64,000 nt of DNA, taken from assembly GCF_012726195.1 (NCBI RefSeq), contig NZ_JAASAF010000003.1, positions 186,001 through 250,000 of the forward strand, given 5' to 3'. The DNA comes from Rhodococcus sp. HNM0563. Lineage in GTDB: Bacteria; Actinomycetota; Actinomycetes; Mycobacteriales; Mycobacteriaceae. The position numbers and the translations under genes were made by a program. Shown here in pieces: positions 53,287 to 62,470 of this stretch; within the stretch, counting starts at the first letter, position 1, and every line of letters starts with the position of its first letter. The notes under the pieces were generated by a model. That model searched no databases and was not told where the DNA came from. It saw only the letters and a list, made by a program, of their open reading frames with translations.

Positions 53287-53883
53287 CTAGACGTCGCCGC
53301 GGTCGACGACGATATGGTCGGCGAGTCCGTAGGCGACAGCCTCCTCCGGAACGAAGATGCGGTCCCGGTCGGTGTCGCGACGAAGTTGCTCCACGTCACG
53401 GCCGGTGTGCGCGGCGAGGATCTCCTCGGTCTGTGCCCGCACCCGCATCACCTCCGCCGCCTGCAACGCGAGGTCGGAGATGGTGCCCTGCCCCTGCGCC
53501 GACGGCTGGTGCAGCAGAACTTTCGAGTGTGCCAGCACATGCCGTCGTCCCTGTGCTCCGGCTGCCAGGAGAACAGCGGCAGCGGAGGAGGCCTGACCCA
53601 TGCAGTAGGTGGCCACGGCCGGACGCAGGAATTGCATGGTGTCGTAGATCGCGAGCATCGCCGTGGTCGAGCCGCCCGGCGAGTTGATGTACAGCCCGAT
53701 CTCCCGGTCGGGCGAGTCCGCTTCGAGGTGCAGCATCTGGGCCATCACGACATTTGCGACGCCGTCGTCGATCTCGGTGCCCAAGAAGATGATCCGCTCG
53801 TTGAGCAGCCGGCTGAAGACATCGAACGACCGCTCCCCTCCCGGTGTTCGTTCGATGACGTTGGGGATCGTGTACGAGCTCAT
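53287..53883 (-). CDS. clpP: ClpP-family serine peptidase, second of pair
   Basis: This 198 aa ClpP subunit has the full triad: S100 in [11 protein letters not shown]125 in [12 protein letters not shown]174 in DRDRIF. The start [20 protein letters not shown] resembles propeptide-bearing ClpP2-type subunits. ATG 53883 has AGGAGG seven bases upstream and overlaps the TGA of the upstream clpP (ATGA). Neither tig nor clpX is adjacent, unlike the housekeeping clpP1P2 locus of this order, so I read the pair as the secondary, clpP3P4-like set. It would form a mixed 14-mer with its partner. Confidence 0.93.
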   Translation of the reverse strand: MSSYTIPNVIERTPGGERSFDVFSRLLNERIIFLGTEIDDGVANVVMAQMLHLEADSPDREIGLYINSPGGSTTAMLAIYDTMQFLRPAVATYCMGQASSAAAVLLAAGAQGRRHVLAHSKVLLHQPSAQGQGTISDLALQAAEVMRVRAQTEEILAAHTGRDVEQLRRDTDRDRIFVPEEAVAYGLADHIVVDRGDV

Positions 53884-54509
53884 CGGACGTCCTCCTGCCG
53901 GTCGGCGGACAATCCGAGCCGACGCGCTGCGGCAAACGGAGCAACCTCCTGCAGCGACCCGACGACGGCGTCGACGATCCCGTACTCGCGAGCCTGGTCG
54001 GCGGTGAACCACCGGTCGCGGTCACTGTCGCGGGCGATCTCCTCCACCGAACGCCCGGTGGCCTCGGCGAGAATCAGCTGCGACTGCTGCTTCATGTACT
54101 CGAGGTGCTCGGCCGCGATCGCGATGTCGACGGCAGTACCCGAGAACCCTGCGGACGGCTGGTGCATCATGATGCGACTGTGCGGCAAGCTCAGCCGTTT
54201 ACCTTTCGTGCCCGACGCGAGAAGCACCTGCCCCATGCTCGCGGCGAAGCCGACGGCGACAGTGACCACGTCGTTGGCGATGAGGCGCATCGTGTCGTAG
54301 ATAGCCAGCCCGGCGAGAACCGATCCGCCCGGAGAGTTGATGTGGAGGACGATGTCGCGTCGGTCGTCCTCGCTGGCGAGCAACACCAGTTCCGAACAGA
54401 CACGTTCGGCCATTTCGTCGTCCACCTCGCCGGTGAGGAGGAGGGTGCGGTGCCGAAAGAGTCTTTCGACAAGGGTGTCGTGATAAGTGGAGCTTCCGTT
54501 TGTTGCCAT
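53880..54509 (-). CDS. clpP: ClpP-family serine peptidase, first of pair
   Basis: This 209 aa ClpP subunit has S91 in [12 protein letters not shown]116 in [12 protein letters not shown] and D165 in DSDRDRWF, so the triad is intact. The start [20 protein letters not shown] gives the usual handle region [21 protein letters not shown] 54509 has AAGGTGAG three to ten bases upstream. The second clpP overlaps it by ATGA. A perfect 19-base palindrome sits 39 bases before the ATG, which suggests a dedicated regulator, probably the PopR-like protein nearby. Confidence 0.93.
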   Translation of the reverse strand: MATNGSSTYHDTLVERLFRHRTLLLTGEVDDEMAERVCSELVLLASEDDRRDIVLHINSPGGSVLAGLAIYDTMRLIANDVVTVAVGFAASMGQVLLASGTKGKRLSLPHSRIMMHQPSAGFSGTAVDIAIAAEHLEYMKQQSQLILAEATGRSVEEIARDSDRDRWFTADQAREYGIVDAVVGSLQEVAPFAAARRLGLSADRQEDVR

Positions 54510-54548
54510 GCGCTCACCTTTACGGGTTCCGGCCCGAATCGGTCCGTT

Positions 54549-54567
54549 TGTCTGCCCAGGGCAGACA
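54549..54567. promoter_or_regulatory. PopR-like palindromic operator upstream of clpP
   Basis: TGTCTGCCC-A-GGGCAGACA is a perfect 19-base palindrome 40 bases upstream of the first clpP ATG. Read as TCTGCC-N3-GGCAGA it matches the core of the Streptomyces clpP3 promoter site that I recall as TTCTGCC-N3-GGCAGAA. This supports activation by a PopR-type regulator. Confidence 0.65.
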
Positions 54568-54635
54568 GTGCACCTTGCGGCGGGAACCAACCCCGAAACA
54601 TATGCTATCGGAACGCCTAGGCCTGACCACACACC

Positions 54636-54719
54636 GAAGTAAGCAGACGAAACAGGAACCTCGCAGGGCCAGTGGTCAACCACCAGCCCTGCGAGGTTTA
54701 CATTTGCCCTGCTTACTTC
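54636..54719. repeat. Nested inverted repeat
   Basis: Outer 11-base arms GAAGTAAGCAG (54636-54646) and CTGCTTACTTC (54709-54719) enclose inner 13-base arms AACCTCGCAGGGC (54657-54669) and GCCCTGCGAGGTT (54686-54698). The inner loop contains TGGTCAACCA, also self-complementary. It lies in a gene-free gap between divergent genes, so a simple terminator role is not expected. Confidence 0.7.
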
Positions 54720-54877
54720 CGGAGCGCTAGTGCTCGTCGGTGAGGGCCAGCAGTCCGCAGAGTTCCACTGTCCCCAAGGCGGTGCACGCGGTCAAGGGAG
54801 CTGACCGAGCCGCTTCTCCGTGTCCTCCGAGCGGCCAGCGGGTATACGAGCTGCACACCTTCGAAAGGAGCCACGCC

Positions 54878-55594
54878 ATGACCGAAGCCCTGTTCGTCGT
54901 CAGCGCTGCCGATCACTGGACTCTTCAGGACGGCACCCACCATCCCACCGGTTTCTGGGCGGAAGAACTCGTGGAGCCCTACACCGCCTTCGACGAGGCC
55001 GGCTACACCATCACCGTCGCGACTCCAGGCGGGCGCACTCCGGTCGTTGACCCTGCCAGCCTCGAACCCGACACTGCCGGAGGAGAGGACCGCGCCGCGG
55101 CTCTCGAAGCGTCGTTGCACAACTTGCATCCCGTGCTCGAGCATGCTGTACCACTCGAACGCCAGCGCGCCGATGATTTCGATCTACTGTTCGTGCCCGG
55201 TGGCCACGCGCCGATGGAAGACCTTGCCGTCGACGAAAAGTTCGGTGAGCTCGTGCGGCATTTCGTCGACTCGGACAAGATCGTCGCGATGGTGTGCCAC
55301 GCCCCCGCAGCACTTCTTCCCGCTTTCGCGTCGGGCGGGCGTTGGTTGTTCGAGGGCTACCGATTGACCTCCTTCACCAACCTCGAGGAGGCGCAGGCAG
55401 GACTCGCAGACAAGGCCCCCTGGTTGCTGCAGGATCGGCTCCAGGAAGCGGGCGCGGTCTTCTCGTCCGAAGATCCGTGGCAACCTCACGTCGTGGTCGA
55501 TCGCGGTCTGTACACCGGTCAGAACCCCGCGTCGTCGCGGCCGCTGGCCGAGCGGGTCGTCGCCGACGTGGCCGGTCAGGGAACTACACGCTGA
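54878..55594 (+). CDS. DJ-1/PfpI family protein (Hsp31-like)
   Basis: This 238 aa protein belongs to the Hsp31/glyoxalase III branch of the DJ-1/PfpI superfamily. The nucleophile elbow is VCHAPAALL with the cysteine, the partner acid is probably in WAEELVEPYTAF, and FVPGGHAPMEDL follows the family. Members detoxify methylglyoxal or act as chaperones or deglycases. ATG 54878 with AAGGAG eight bases upstream replaces the longer open frame. Its 3' end overlaps the convergent flavin-enzyme gene by 19 bases. Confidence 0.88.
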   Translation: MTEALFVVSAADHWTLQDGTHHPTGFWAEELVEPYTAFDEAGYTITVATPGGRTPVVDPASLEPDTAGGEDRAAALEASLHNLHPVLEHAVPLERQRADDFDLLFVPGGHAPMEDLAVDEKFGELVRHFVDSDKIVAMVCHAPAALLPAFASGGRWLFEGYRLTSFTNLEEAQAGLADKAPWLLQDRLQEAGAVFSSEDPWQPHVVVDRGLYTGQNPASSRPLAERVVADVAGQGTTR

Positions 55595-56133
55595 CCGCTC
55601 CACCCACTGTCCCGGCGGACGAACTTCCAACGCGCGTGGCGGGGTACCGACAGGTCGAGCCAGTCGAGCCGCTCGAGTTCCACACCCACCCACGCAAAGC
55701 GTTCGAAAGCGGTCGCATCGTCGTCGAACGCCTCCGGTCGCTCTCGCATCGGCGTGCCGGGGACCGCCGGCGAACTGTACAGCTCGCGACTGTGGGGCCC
55801 GAACGTCTCCCACACCGATTCCCGCTCGTCGGTGTCGTCGACGAGGACGGCGTGGCCTTCGACGCGTAGTTGCACCGCGCGCTGATCGTCGCCCATCGTC
55901 AGCGCGACACGTGGGTTGCGCCGGATCTCGGGCACTTTCTCCGACCGTGAGTCGGTCGCGAACATGACCCGGCTCCGTACCGGGTCGAAGCGGCGAAGGA
56001 TCACCGCACGAACCCGCGGTCCACCATCGATGCCCACCGTTCCCAGATACCCGAGGGTGAACGGCGTGCGCCGCGCGGTCGCGTCCTGCAGCGACCCGAC
56101 GATCAGCTCGAGGACCTCTTCGCTCGTTGTCAT
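55576..56133 (-). CDS. Pyridoxamine-5'-phosphate-oxidase-like flavoprotein
   Basis: This 185 aa protein has the split-barrel FMN-binding fold: TPFTLGYLGTVGIDGGPRVR, AVILRRFDPVRSRVMFATD, SRSEKVPEIRRNPRVAL and the C-terminal WKFVRR-containing extension. The RAVILRRFD and SEK-x-x-x-I pattern matches the Alr4036-like branch of the PNPOx family. Substrate and whether it uses FMN or F420 are unknown. ATG 56133 has AGGTG six bases upstream; it lies 10 bases after the MFS stop, so likely co-transcribed with the carrier. Confidence 0.82.
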   Translation of the reverse strand: MTTSEEVLELIVGSLQDATARRTPFTLGYLGTVGIDGGPRVRAVILRRFDPVRSRVMFATDSRSEKVPEIRRNPRVALTMGDDQRAVQLRVEGHAVLVDDTDERESVWETFGPHSRELYSSPAVPGTPMRERPEAFDDDATAFERFAWVGVELERLDWLDLSVPRHARWKFVRRDSGWSGQRVVP

Positions 56134-56142
56134 GACGGGCAC

Positions 56143-57462
56143 CTAGTCCTCGAGGGCGACCTGCGCCCGCTCCGGGAGGGTGATCGCCGCAACCGCAGCG
56201 ATCACGAACGACACCGCGAACATCGAGAACACCAGACCGTTTCCACCACCGTCGAGAAGCAGTGGGACGAGTAGCGGAGCGATGATGGACGCGAGGCGCC
56301 CGAACGCGGCGGCAGCACCGGTTCCCGATCCACGCACCGACGTCGGATACAACTCCGGTCCGATTGCATACAGCGCACCCCACGCGCCGAGGTTGAAGAA
56401 GGAGAGTGCCATTCCCGCGGCAATGATCGTGCCGGGGGTGTCTGCGAGACCGAACAACGCCGCCGAGACCGCCGACCCCGCCAGGAACAGCGCAAGTGTG
56501 GTGCGCCTGCCCCACACTTCGATCAGCCACGCGGCGACGGCGTAACCGGGAAGCTGCGCGAGGGTGATGATCAGGGTGTACCCGAATGAGGTGACCAGGT
56601 CGAAGCCCTGTGCCACGAGCAGGCTCGGTAACCAGATGAACGCGCCGTAGTACGAGAAGTTGATGCCGAACCACACGATCCACAGCGCTGCCGTGCGGGC
56701 GCGCAACCCCGCGTCCCAGATCGATCGCCGCGCAACCTCGGCCTGTGCTGTCTCGGACGGCGCATCGTCCGCCACGTCTGTCCGGGGCGCGACACCGGCG
56801 GAGCGTTCGTAGTCGAGGACGATCGCTTCGGCCTCATCGGTGCGGCCTCTGCTCTCGAGAAACCGCACCGATTCCGGCAATCCCAGACGCACGACAAGTG
56901 CGTACGCGGCCGGAACGAGACCGATCGCGAGAGCCCACCGCCACCCGTCGTCGTTCAGCGGTACGACGAAGTACCCGATCAGTGCTGCAAGAAGCCACCC
57001 GGCAGCCCAGAAGGCTTCGAGCGCCACCACGACGCGACCACGGATTTTGCGCGGCGCGAATTCGCTGACCAGCGTCGACGCCACCGGAAGTTCGGCGCCG
57101 AGCCCGAGTCCCACCACGAAACGCAGCGCGATGAGCATCGCGACCGACGTCGACAACGCGGCCGCGCCCGTCGCCAGTCCGTAGAGCAGGAGCGTCGCAG
57201 CGAATACCTGCCTGCGGCCGATGCGGTCGGCGAGCAGACCACCGACCGACGCACCGATCGCCATGCCGAGGAAGCCGATGGACCCGATCCACGACAGTTG
57301 AGTGGACGACAGATCCCACTGCACTGCCAGCGCCGCCATGACGAACGAGATCAGGCCGACGTCCATCGCGTCGAGTGCCCAGCCCACACCGGACCCTGCC
57401 AGCAGGCGGCGGTGCTTGGCGGTGAACGGCAGTTCGTCGAGCCGCTGGGTACGCGTGGTCAT
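56143..57462 (-). CDS. MFS transporter (metabolite:H+ symporter type)
   Basis: This 439 aa protein has 12 membrane helices with a cytoplasmic loop near the middle (DYERSAGVAPRTDVADDAPS). Motif A GGLLADRIGRRQVF after helix 2 and its second copy WLIEVWGRRTTLAL are clear, and GLGLGAELPVASTLVSEFAP is typical of the aromatic-acid/sugar/niacin group. It probably imports a small organic acid or sugar. ATG 57462. It is followed by the flavoprotein gene; no catabolic operon is adjacent on the same strand except the VOC gene 36 bases upstream. Confidence 0.87.
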   Translation of the reverse strand: MTTRTQRLDELPFTAKHRRLLAGSGVGWALDAMDVGLISFVMAALAVQWDLSSTQLSWIGSIGFLGMAIGASVGGLLADRIGRRQVFAATLLLYGLATGAAALSTSVAMLIALRFVVGLGLGAELPVASTLVSEFAPRKIRGRVVVALEAFWAAGWLLAALIGYFVVPLNDDGWRWALAIGLVPAAYALVVRLGLPESVRFLESRGRTDEAEAIVLDYERSAGVAPRTDVADDAPSETAQAEVARRSIWDAGLRARTAALWIVWFGINFSYYGAFIWLPSLLVAQGFDLVTSFGYTLIITLAQLPGYAVAAWLIEVWGRRTTLALFLAGSAVSAALFGLADTPGTIIAAGMALSFFNLGAWGALYAIGPELYPTSVRGSGTGAAAAFGRLASIIAPLLVPLLLDGGGNGLVFSMFAVSFVIAAVAAITLPERAQVALED

Positions 57463-57498
57463 GGATCGGAAGTTACACGGTGCCTCCGTGGAAGGTGC

Positions 57499-57972
57499 TC
57501 ACCCGCGTGCGGCTTCCTCCAGGATGGCTATGTCGATTTTCTGCATCTTCATGAACGCGTCGCTGACCCGCTGCGCGACCGACCTATCGGGGTCGGCGAG
57601 CAACTCCACGACTCGTCGAGGCACCACCTGCCATGACAGCCCGAACCGATCTCTGAGCCAGCCGCACTGCGATTCCTCGCCGCCGTCGGCGAGGAGCGAA
57701 TTCCAGTAGTGATCGACTTCGTCCTGGTCGCCGCAGTCGATCTGGAACGACACCGCTTCGGTGAACTGGAACTGCGGCCCACCGTTCAGCGCAGTGAAGC
57801 GCGAACCGTCGAGTTCGAATTCCACGGTCAACACGGTACCGGCCGGGAACGGCCCGTCCTCCGGGTAGTAGGAGGTGCTCAGGATCTTCGAATTGGGGAA
57901 GACGGAGGTATAGAACTCGGCGGCTTCCTGCGCGTTCATGTCGAACCACAGGCACGGGGTGAGGGCGGGCAT
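57499..57972 (-). CDS. VOC-superfamily protein (PhnB / 3-demethylubiquinone methyltransferase-like)
   Basis: This 157 aa protein is a vicinal-oxygen-chelate fold protein of the PhnB/YjdN type: PCLWFDMNAQEAAEFYTSVF, GTVLTVEFELDGSRFTALNG, GPQFQFTEAVSFQIDCGDQD, WLRDRFGLSWQVVP. Despite a common database name it is not a proven methyltransferase. The second start codon (ATG 57972) is 7 bases from AAGGAG and is preferred over GTG 57975. It lies between the unknown 208 aa gene and the MFS gene on the same strand. Confidence 0.88.
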   Translation of the reverse strand: MPALTPCLWFDMNAQEAAEFYTSVFPNSKILSTSYYPEDGPFPAGTVLTVEFELDGSRFTALNGGPQFQFTEAVSFQIDCGDQDEVDHYWNSLLADGGEESQCGWLRDRFGLSWQVVPRRVVELLADPDRSVAQRVSDAFMKMQKIDIAILEEAARG

Positions 57973-58041
57973 CACGAGGCTCCTTCATAGGTCGTGCGGC
58001 TGTCATATGGACTGACCGCCACCGAAGAGAAACCTCATCGT

Positions 58042-58668
58042 TCACTCGACGGCGAGCTGAACAGGTGGTTCTCGGAGCACCCGGTCGGGCCACAGGCTTG
58101 CTCCGGCATGACCGAGCAGCAGTTTGGTGTAGTACACCGGCGCGAACCAGGGCGCAGTGCGAGACGATCCGAGTGCCCGGTCCAAGGCGATGCCACCCAC
58201 GGTCAGCGCCACACCGAGCGGGCGCCGATATCGTGGGGTGGCACGAATCGCGACGGTCGCGGCCATCATGTAGCCGTACTGCGCGCCCGCCCACAGCCAC
58301 ACCGATATGCGGTTCGCCTCGTCCCGATCCCACCAAGCAAAGACGAACGGATGTACGTGCAGTGCAGCAAATTTCAGGTGATCGGTTCCGGACGCGCCGG
58401 GACGCTCGTACCAGCGGGCGCACGCACGAGTGTTGTTCACCCATGCCCCACCCCACAGATCGACCGCACACGCGCGAAGAATCAACGATTCGGTGCCGGA
58501 CAGGTCGCGCGATCGGCGTGAGAGTGTCGGTGCTCCGATAGCGCCGAGTACCGATAGCGCCGCGGTGACCGTGTTTTCCACGGGTCCCGCCTCGGGCCCC
58601 ACGAACTCGTCCCACGCCTGTCGAAGTCTTCCTCGTGCTCCCATGCCTGCCCAGTCTGCCACCGACAC
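58042..58668 (-). CDS. 208-residue protein of unknown function at the end of the polyol operon
   Basis: I do not recognise this family. The protein has Trp/Ala-rich hydrophobic stretches (about 100-112 and 120-138, FAALHVHPFVFAWWDRDEAN, ISVWLWAGAQYGYMMAATVA) that could be two or three membrane helices, and several His residues. It starts 7 bases after the xylulokinase stop, on the same strand, so is probably co-transcribed. GTG 58668 opens the frame; ATG 58644 is the alternative. A role linked to polyol uptake is possible only by context. Confidence 0.65.
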   Translation of the reverse strand: MSVADWAGMGARGRLRQAWDEFVGPEAGPVENTVTAALSVLGAIGAPTLSRRSRDLSGTESLILRACAVDLWGGAWVNNTRACARWYERPGASGTDHLKFAALHVHPFVFAWWDRDEANRISVWLWAGAQYGYMMAATVAIRATPRYRRPLGVALTVGGIALDRALGSSRTAPWFAPVYYTKLLLGHAGASLWPDRVLREPPVQLAVE

Positions 58669-58674
58669 GCTGTT

Positions 58675-60078
58675 TCAGGGGCCGACACCATCCGTCAGAT
58701 CCCGTACCTCGGCGTACCGCCGACGGACGTGCGGGGCCGGGTCGGCTTCGTAACGTCTGATCGAGCCCTCCGCCCACTTCGGGGGTTCGTGGCCACCTCG
58801 CAGCACCCACGCGGCCTGCCGTGCTGCACCGCGGGCGACGTACTCACCCGGTTCGGGCACGTCCACCGGCAGACCGAAGATCGCAGGTGCGAGCTCACAC
58901 AGGGCCTGGGACCTCGCCCCTCCCCCGACCATCAGCACCCGCCGGACCGGTGTGCCTTGACCGATGATGTGGTCGATACCCTCGGCCAGCGAACAGAGCA
59001 ACCCCTCGACGGCGGCGCGGGCCAGGTGCGCGGGTGTCGAATTCGTCAGTCGCATACCGTGAATCGCGCCGGTCGCGCCGGGGCGGTTGGGAGTCCGCTC
59101 GCCCTCGAGATACGGCACCAGTACGAGGCCGTCGCTGCCCATGGGGGCAGACAGCGCGAGCCGGGTCAGTTCTGCACGTTCGACACCGAGCATCGATGCG
59201 GTCGCGTCGAGCACCCTGGCCCCGTTGAGCGTGCACACGAGCGGTAGGTGCCGCCCGGTCGCGTCGGCGAACCCGGCGACGTATCCGTCCGGGTCGCGCG
59301 GGGCGGTCGCCGACACCGCGCACACCACGCCGGATGTGCCGATCGATACGACGACGTCACCTTCTCGCGCATCCAATGCCAATGCCGCAGCCGCATTGTC
59401 GCCGGCTCCGGGGCCGAGCAACGCACCCCAAGGTGTTTCCCCGACGGAATCGACCGGCCCGGCAATGGAGGGCAACGCCGGACTCGACCGGCGCAGTGCA
59501 AGTTCGAGCAGATCACGACGGTAGTCGCCGGTAGTGGCATCGAAGTAGCCGGTACCGCTCGCATCGCTACGATCGGTGGCGAGCGCGCGGAGGTCGGAGC
59601 TGCCTGCGATTCGCCACGTCAACCAATCGTGCGGTAGGCACAAAGCCGCTGTGCGCGCAGCATTGTCAGGTTCGTGGTCGGCAAGCCAGCGGGCTTTGGC
59701 GACGGTGATCGCGGCGACCGGCACGACTCCGACTGCGTCCGCCCATTCCTCGGCCCCACCGAGATCGCGGACCAGATCCGCTGCCGACTCAGCGGATCTG
59801 TTGTCGTTCCACAGCAGAGCATCTCGTACGATCCGACCGGAGGAGTCGAGGCACACCATCCCATGCTGTTGCGCACCCACCGACACCGCAGCGACGTCCT
59901 CGAGGCCCCCGGCCGCGGCGATCGCCTCGTCGAGCGCCGCCGACCATGCCTGAGGATCCACTTCTGTTCCGTCCGGGTGCGTCGCTCGGCCTTCTCGGAC
60001 CACGGCCCCGGTGTCCGCGTCGCACACCATCACCTTGCAGGATTGGGTGGACGAATCCACGCCGGCTACCAACGTCAT
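58675..60078 (-). CDS. xylB: Xylulokinase
   Basis: XylB (467 aa) phosphorylates D-xylulose. FGGY-kinase motifs: [20 protein letters not shown] at the start, [12 protein letters not shown], the catalytic aspartate in [26 protein letters not shown]-like VSIGTSGVV and [11 protein letters not shown]. The QQHGMV and NDNRS forms favour xylulokinase over glycerol kinase. ATG 60078 overlaps the stop of the PfkB kinase (ATGA). Length is slightly short but complete. It fits a pathway in which a dehydrogenase makes D-xylulose from arabitol or xylitol. Confidence 0.93.
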   Translation of the reverse strand: MTLVAGVDSSTQSCKVMVCDADTGAVVREGRATHPDGTEVDPQAWSAALDEAIAAAGGLEDVAAVSVGAQQHGMVCLDSSGRIVRDALLWNDNRSAESAADLVRDLGGAEEWADAVGVVPVAAITVAKARWLADHEPDNAARTAALCLPHDWLTWRIAGSSDLRALATDRSDASGTGYFDATTGDYRRDLLELALRRSSPALPSIAGPVDSVGETPWGALLGPGAGDNAAAALALDAREGDVVVSIGTSGVVCAVSATAPRDPDGYVAGFADATGRHLPLVCTLNGARVLDATASMLGVERAELTRLALSAPMGSDGLVLVPYLEGERTPNRPGATGAIHGMRLTNSTPAHLARAAVEGLLCSLAEGIDHIIGQGTPVRRVLMVGGGARSQALCELAPAIFGLPVDVPEPGEYVARGAARQAAWVLRGGHEPPKWAEGSIRRYEADPAPHVRRRYAEVRDLTDGVGP

Positions 60079-61001
60079 GGTGTCACCGCCCGGTCGCGTT
60101 GCGCACGGGTGGGAAGGTCCGCGCCGGGACGGGCGACGGTGAGCGCCGATATCGAAGAGGCCGCATGTAATACGGATTCGAGGTCGGCGACACCGATCTC
60201 GCTCAGCGTCTCGCGCTGCTCCGCTCCCAGGAGACCGAGGTCCCACAGCGCGTCGAGCAGGCCGACGGTGAACGCGTCGCCCGCACCGACGGTGTCGACC
60301 ACGTCGACCTTCTTCGCAGGCAGCTCGACGACACCGGCGCGACACACCGCGACGGCACCGGACGCTCCACGCGTGACCGCGACGATCGACGGTCCTCGCG
60401 ACAACCAGTCGCGTGCGATGTCGAGCAGGTCGTGTCCCGGCGCGACCCATGCCAGGTCCTCGTCACTGACCTTGACGACATCCGACAGTGCCACCAGCCG
60501 CGCTATCCGTTCCCGTCCGCGCTGGTCGTCTCCGATCAGTGCCGGCCGGATGTTGGGGTCGAAGCTGATCGTCGATGTGCGCGCCTGCTGCTCGACGAGG
60601 TCGGCGACCGCGTCGCATCCCGGCTCGAGCACGGTCGCGATCGAACCCGTGTGGACCAGCACCGGACCGGGGTCCGGCGAGGGTAGCTCGGGCTGCCAGC
60701 TGATATCGAATTCGTATGTGGCGGCGTTGTCGTCGCCGATCCTCGCCGACGCGGTCGCGGTGCTCGTCGGCGACACGCTGCCGTCGGTCAGAGCGACACC
60801 GGACGCGTCGAGATATCCGACGATACGCCTGCCGCGCTCGTCTGCCCCCACACTCGTGGCGAGCCGGACCTCCCGGTCGAGCCGCCCCAACCCGACCGCG
60901 ACATTGAGTGGGCTCCCACCGACGTGTTCGACGGGCTTCTCGTCGCCGCGACGGACGATGTCTATGAGGGCTTCTCCGACAATCAGTGCCCGGCCACTCA
61001 T
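60075..61001 (-). CDS. PfkB-family sugar kinase (fructokinase-like)
   Basis: This 308 aa ribokinase-fold enzyme starts with [10 protein letters not shown] and [15 protein letters not shown], has the SFDPNIRP motif and the catalytic [18 protein letters not shown] with the aspartate base. The GGSPLNVA form is typical of fructokinases. In this operon it would phosphorylate fructose made from mannitol or sorbitol. ATG 61001 overlaps the stop of the mannitol dehydrogenase gene (ATGA), and its own stop overlaps xylB. Confidence 0.9.
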   Translation of the reverse strand: MSGRALIVGEALIDIVRRGDEKPVEHVGGSPLNVAVGLGRLDREVRLATSVGADERGRRIVGYLDASGVALTDGSVSPTSTATASARIGDDNAATYEFDISWQPELPSPDPGPVLVHTGSIATVLEPGCDAVADLVEQQARTSTISFDPNIRPALIGDDQRGRERIARLVALSDVVKVSDEDLAWVAPGHDLLDIARDWLSRGPSIVAVTRGASGAVAVCRAGVVELPAKKVDVVDTVGAGDAFTVGLLDALWDLGLLGAEQRETLSEIGVADLESVLHAASSISALTVARPGADLPTRAQRDRAVTP

Positions 61002-62470
61002 TCCGGCTCCACAGGTAGGGCTTCGAGGGTGCCTTTCGCACCCTCGTTGTGCAAGGAGTTCAGGGCCCAGGTGTACGCGTCGACGAAGCGCGCGCTCCGG
61101 GCGAGATCCCCGAACACCGAGGTGTTCTCGATGAACACCGCGGGGTGGGTGTACTGCTTGCGCGCGAGTGGCACCAGTTCGTCGGCGAGACGGTCCACCA
61201 CCTCGATCGGATTGCCGTGTTCGTCGACGCCTTCGGCATAGCGAGCCCAGGATGCGACGATCGCCGCGGAGCGGACGATGTGACCGCCGCTCGCGAGATT
61301 CTCGCGGATGACCGGCAGTAGCCACTTGGGGATGCGATCGGACGATTCGGCGCACAGGCGCGCGATCGTGTCTCTGATCTCGGGGTTGGCGAACCGCTCG
61401 ATGAGTGTCCGGGTGTATTCGTCGAGGTCGATACCCGGGACCGGCCGCAGGGTCGGTATCGCATCATCGGCCATGTAGTTCAGAAGGAACTGCGCGATCA
61501 ACGGATCCTGCGCTGCGTCGTGCACATAGCGGTAGCCCATCAGGTACCCGAAATAGCAGAGACCCTGGTGGCTCGCGTTGAGCAGTCGCAACTTCATCAG
61601 TTCGTACGGCGCGACGTCGTCGACGAGATGCACACCCGCCTTTTCGAGCGGTGGCCGCCCGTCGGTGAAGTCGTCTTCGAGGACCCACGTCGTGAATGGC
61701 TCGGCCACCACGGGCCAGCGGTCCTGAACATCGAAACGCGACGAGAGTTCGTCGATCACGCGCTCAGTGGTGACGGGAGTGATGCGATCGACCATCGAGT
61801 TCGGGAAACGGGTGTTCTGGGTGATCCAGTCCGCGAGTTCGGGGTCCACCAGGCGGGCATAGGAGGTGAACACCAGGCGGGCGACAACGCCGTTGCCCTC
61901 GATGTTGTCGCAGGACATCAGCGTCGGGGACGGAATGCCCCGAGCCCGTCTGCGCGCCAGTGCTTCGACGACCAGGCCGAACACCGTGACAGGTGGTCCT
62001 TCGGAGGCCAGGTCCTGCTTGATGGCCGGGTTGTCGACGTCGAATTCGCCGGTGTCGTGGCGGATGTTGTATCCGCCCTCGGTGACGGTGAACGAGACGA
62101 TCTTCGTGCTCGGCGCTGCGAGGAGTTCGATGACGGCCTCGGGTTCGTCGGGCGCATACCGATAGTCGACGATCGACCCGATCACGCGGGGTTCCCATGT
62201 CCCATCGGGGTGGGTGAGCACCAGCGTGTAGAGGTTGTCCTGGGCGGCGAGGGCCTCCTGCATCCGGCGATCGCCCGGCATGACGCCGACCCCGCAGATC
62301 CCCCAGTCCTTCGCGAGGCCCTGCTCGAGGAGACGGTCGACGTACATCGCCTGATGCGCACGATGGAATCCCCCGACACCGAAATGCACGATACCGACGG
62401 TCACGTCGTCCCGGGAATAGGTCGGCGTAGGTATACCCAGCTCCGGCAGGGTCTCTTCACTCGGTTCCAC
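60998..62470 (-). CDS. Mannitol/arabitol dehydrogenase (long-chain)
   Basis: This 490 aa protein is a polyol-specific long-chain dehydrogenase of the mannitol dehydrogenase family. The NAD site is VGIVHFGVGGFHRAHQAMYV, followed by SCDNIEGNG, RFPNSMVDRITPVTT and the catalytic lysine in YELMKLRLLNASHQGLCYFG. Family members oxidise mannitol to fructose or D-arabitol to D-xylulose. GTG 62470 has GGAGG seven bases upstream and overlaps the end of the zinc dehydrogenase gene by 14 bases. Both products have a matching kinase downstream. Confidence 0.93.
   Translation of the reverse strand: MEPSEETLPELGIPTPTYSRDDVTVGIVHFGVGGFHRAHQAMYVDRLLEQGLAKDWGICGVGVMPGDRRMQEALAAQDNLYTLVLTHPDGTWEPRVIGSIVDYRYAPDEPEAVIELLAAPSTKIVSFTVTEGGYNIRHDTGEFDVDNPAIKQDLASEGPPVTVFGLVVEALARRRARGIPSPTLMSCDNIEGNGVVARLVFTSYARLVDPELADWITQNTRFPNSMVDRITPVTTERVIDELSSRFDVQDRWPVVAEPFTTWVLEDDFTDGRPPLEKAGVHLVDDVAPYELMKLRLLNASHQGLCYFGYLMGYRYVHDAAQDPLIAQFLLNYMADDAIPTLRPVPGIDLDEYTRTLIERFANPEIRDTIARLCAESSDRIPKWLLPVIRENLASGGHIVRSAAIVASWARYAEGVDEHGNPIEVVDRLADELVPLARKQYTHPAVFIENTSVFGDLARSARFVDAYTWALNSLHNEGAKGTLEALPVEPE

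Larger units (their letters stand above)
54510..54877. other. Divergent intergenic region clpP pair / DJ-1 gene
   Basis: This 368-base region holds the clpP ribosome-binding site, a perfect palindrome at 54549-54567, a nested inverted repeat at 54636-54719 and the ribosome-binding site AAGGAG of the DJ-1 gene. No coding frame is convincing. Confidence 0.6.

Noticed and set aside
54636-54719. tRNA or attachment-site remnant
   Set aside because: Stems do not fit a cloverleaf, and there is no CCA end or neighbouring integrase.
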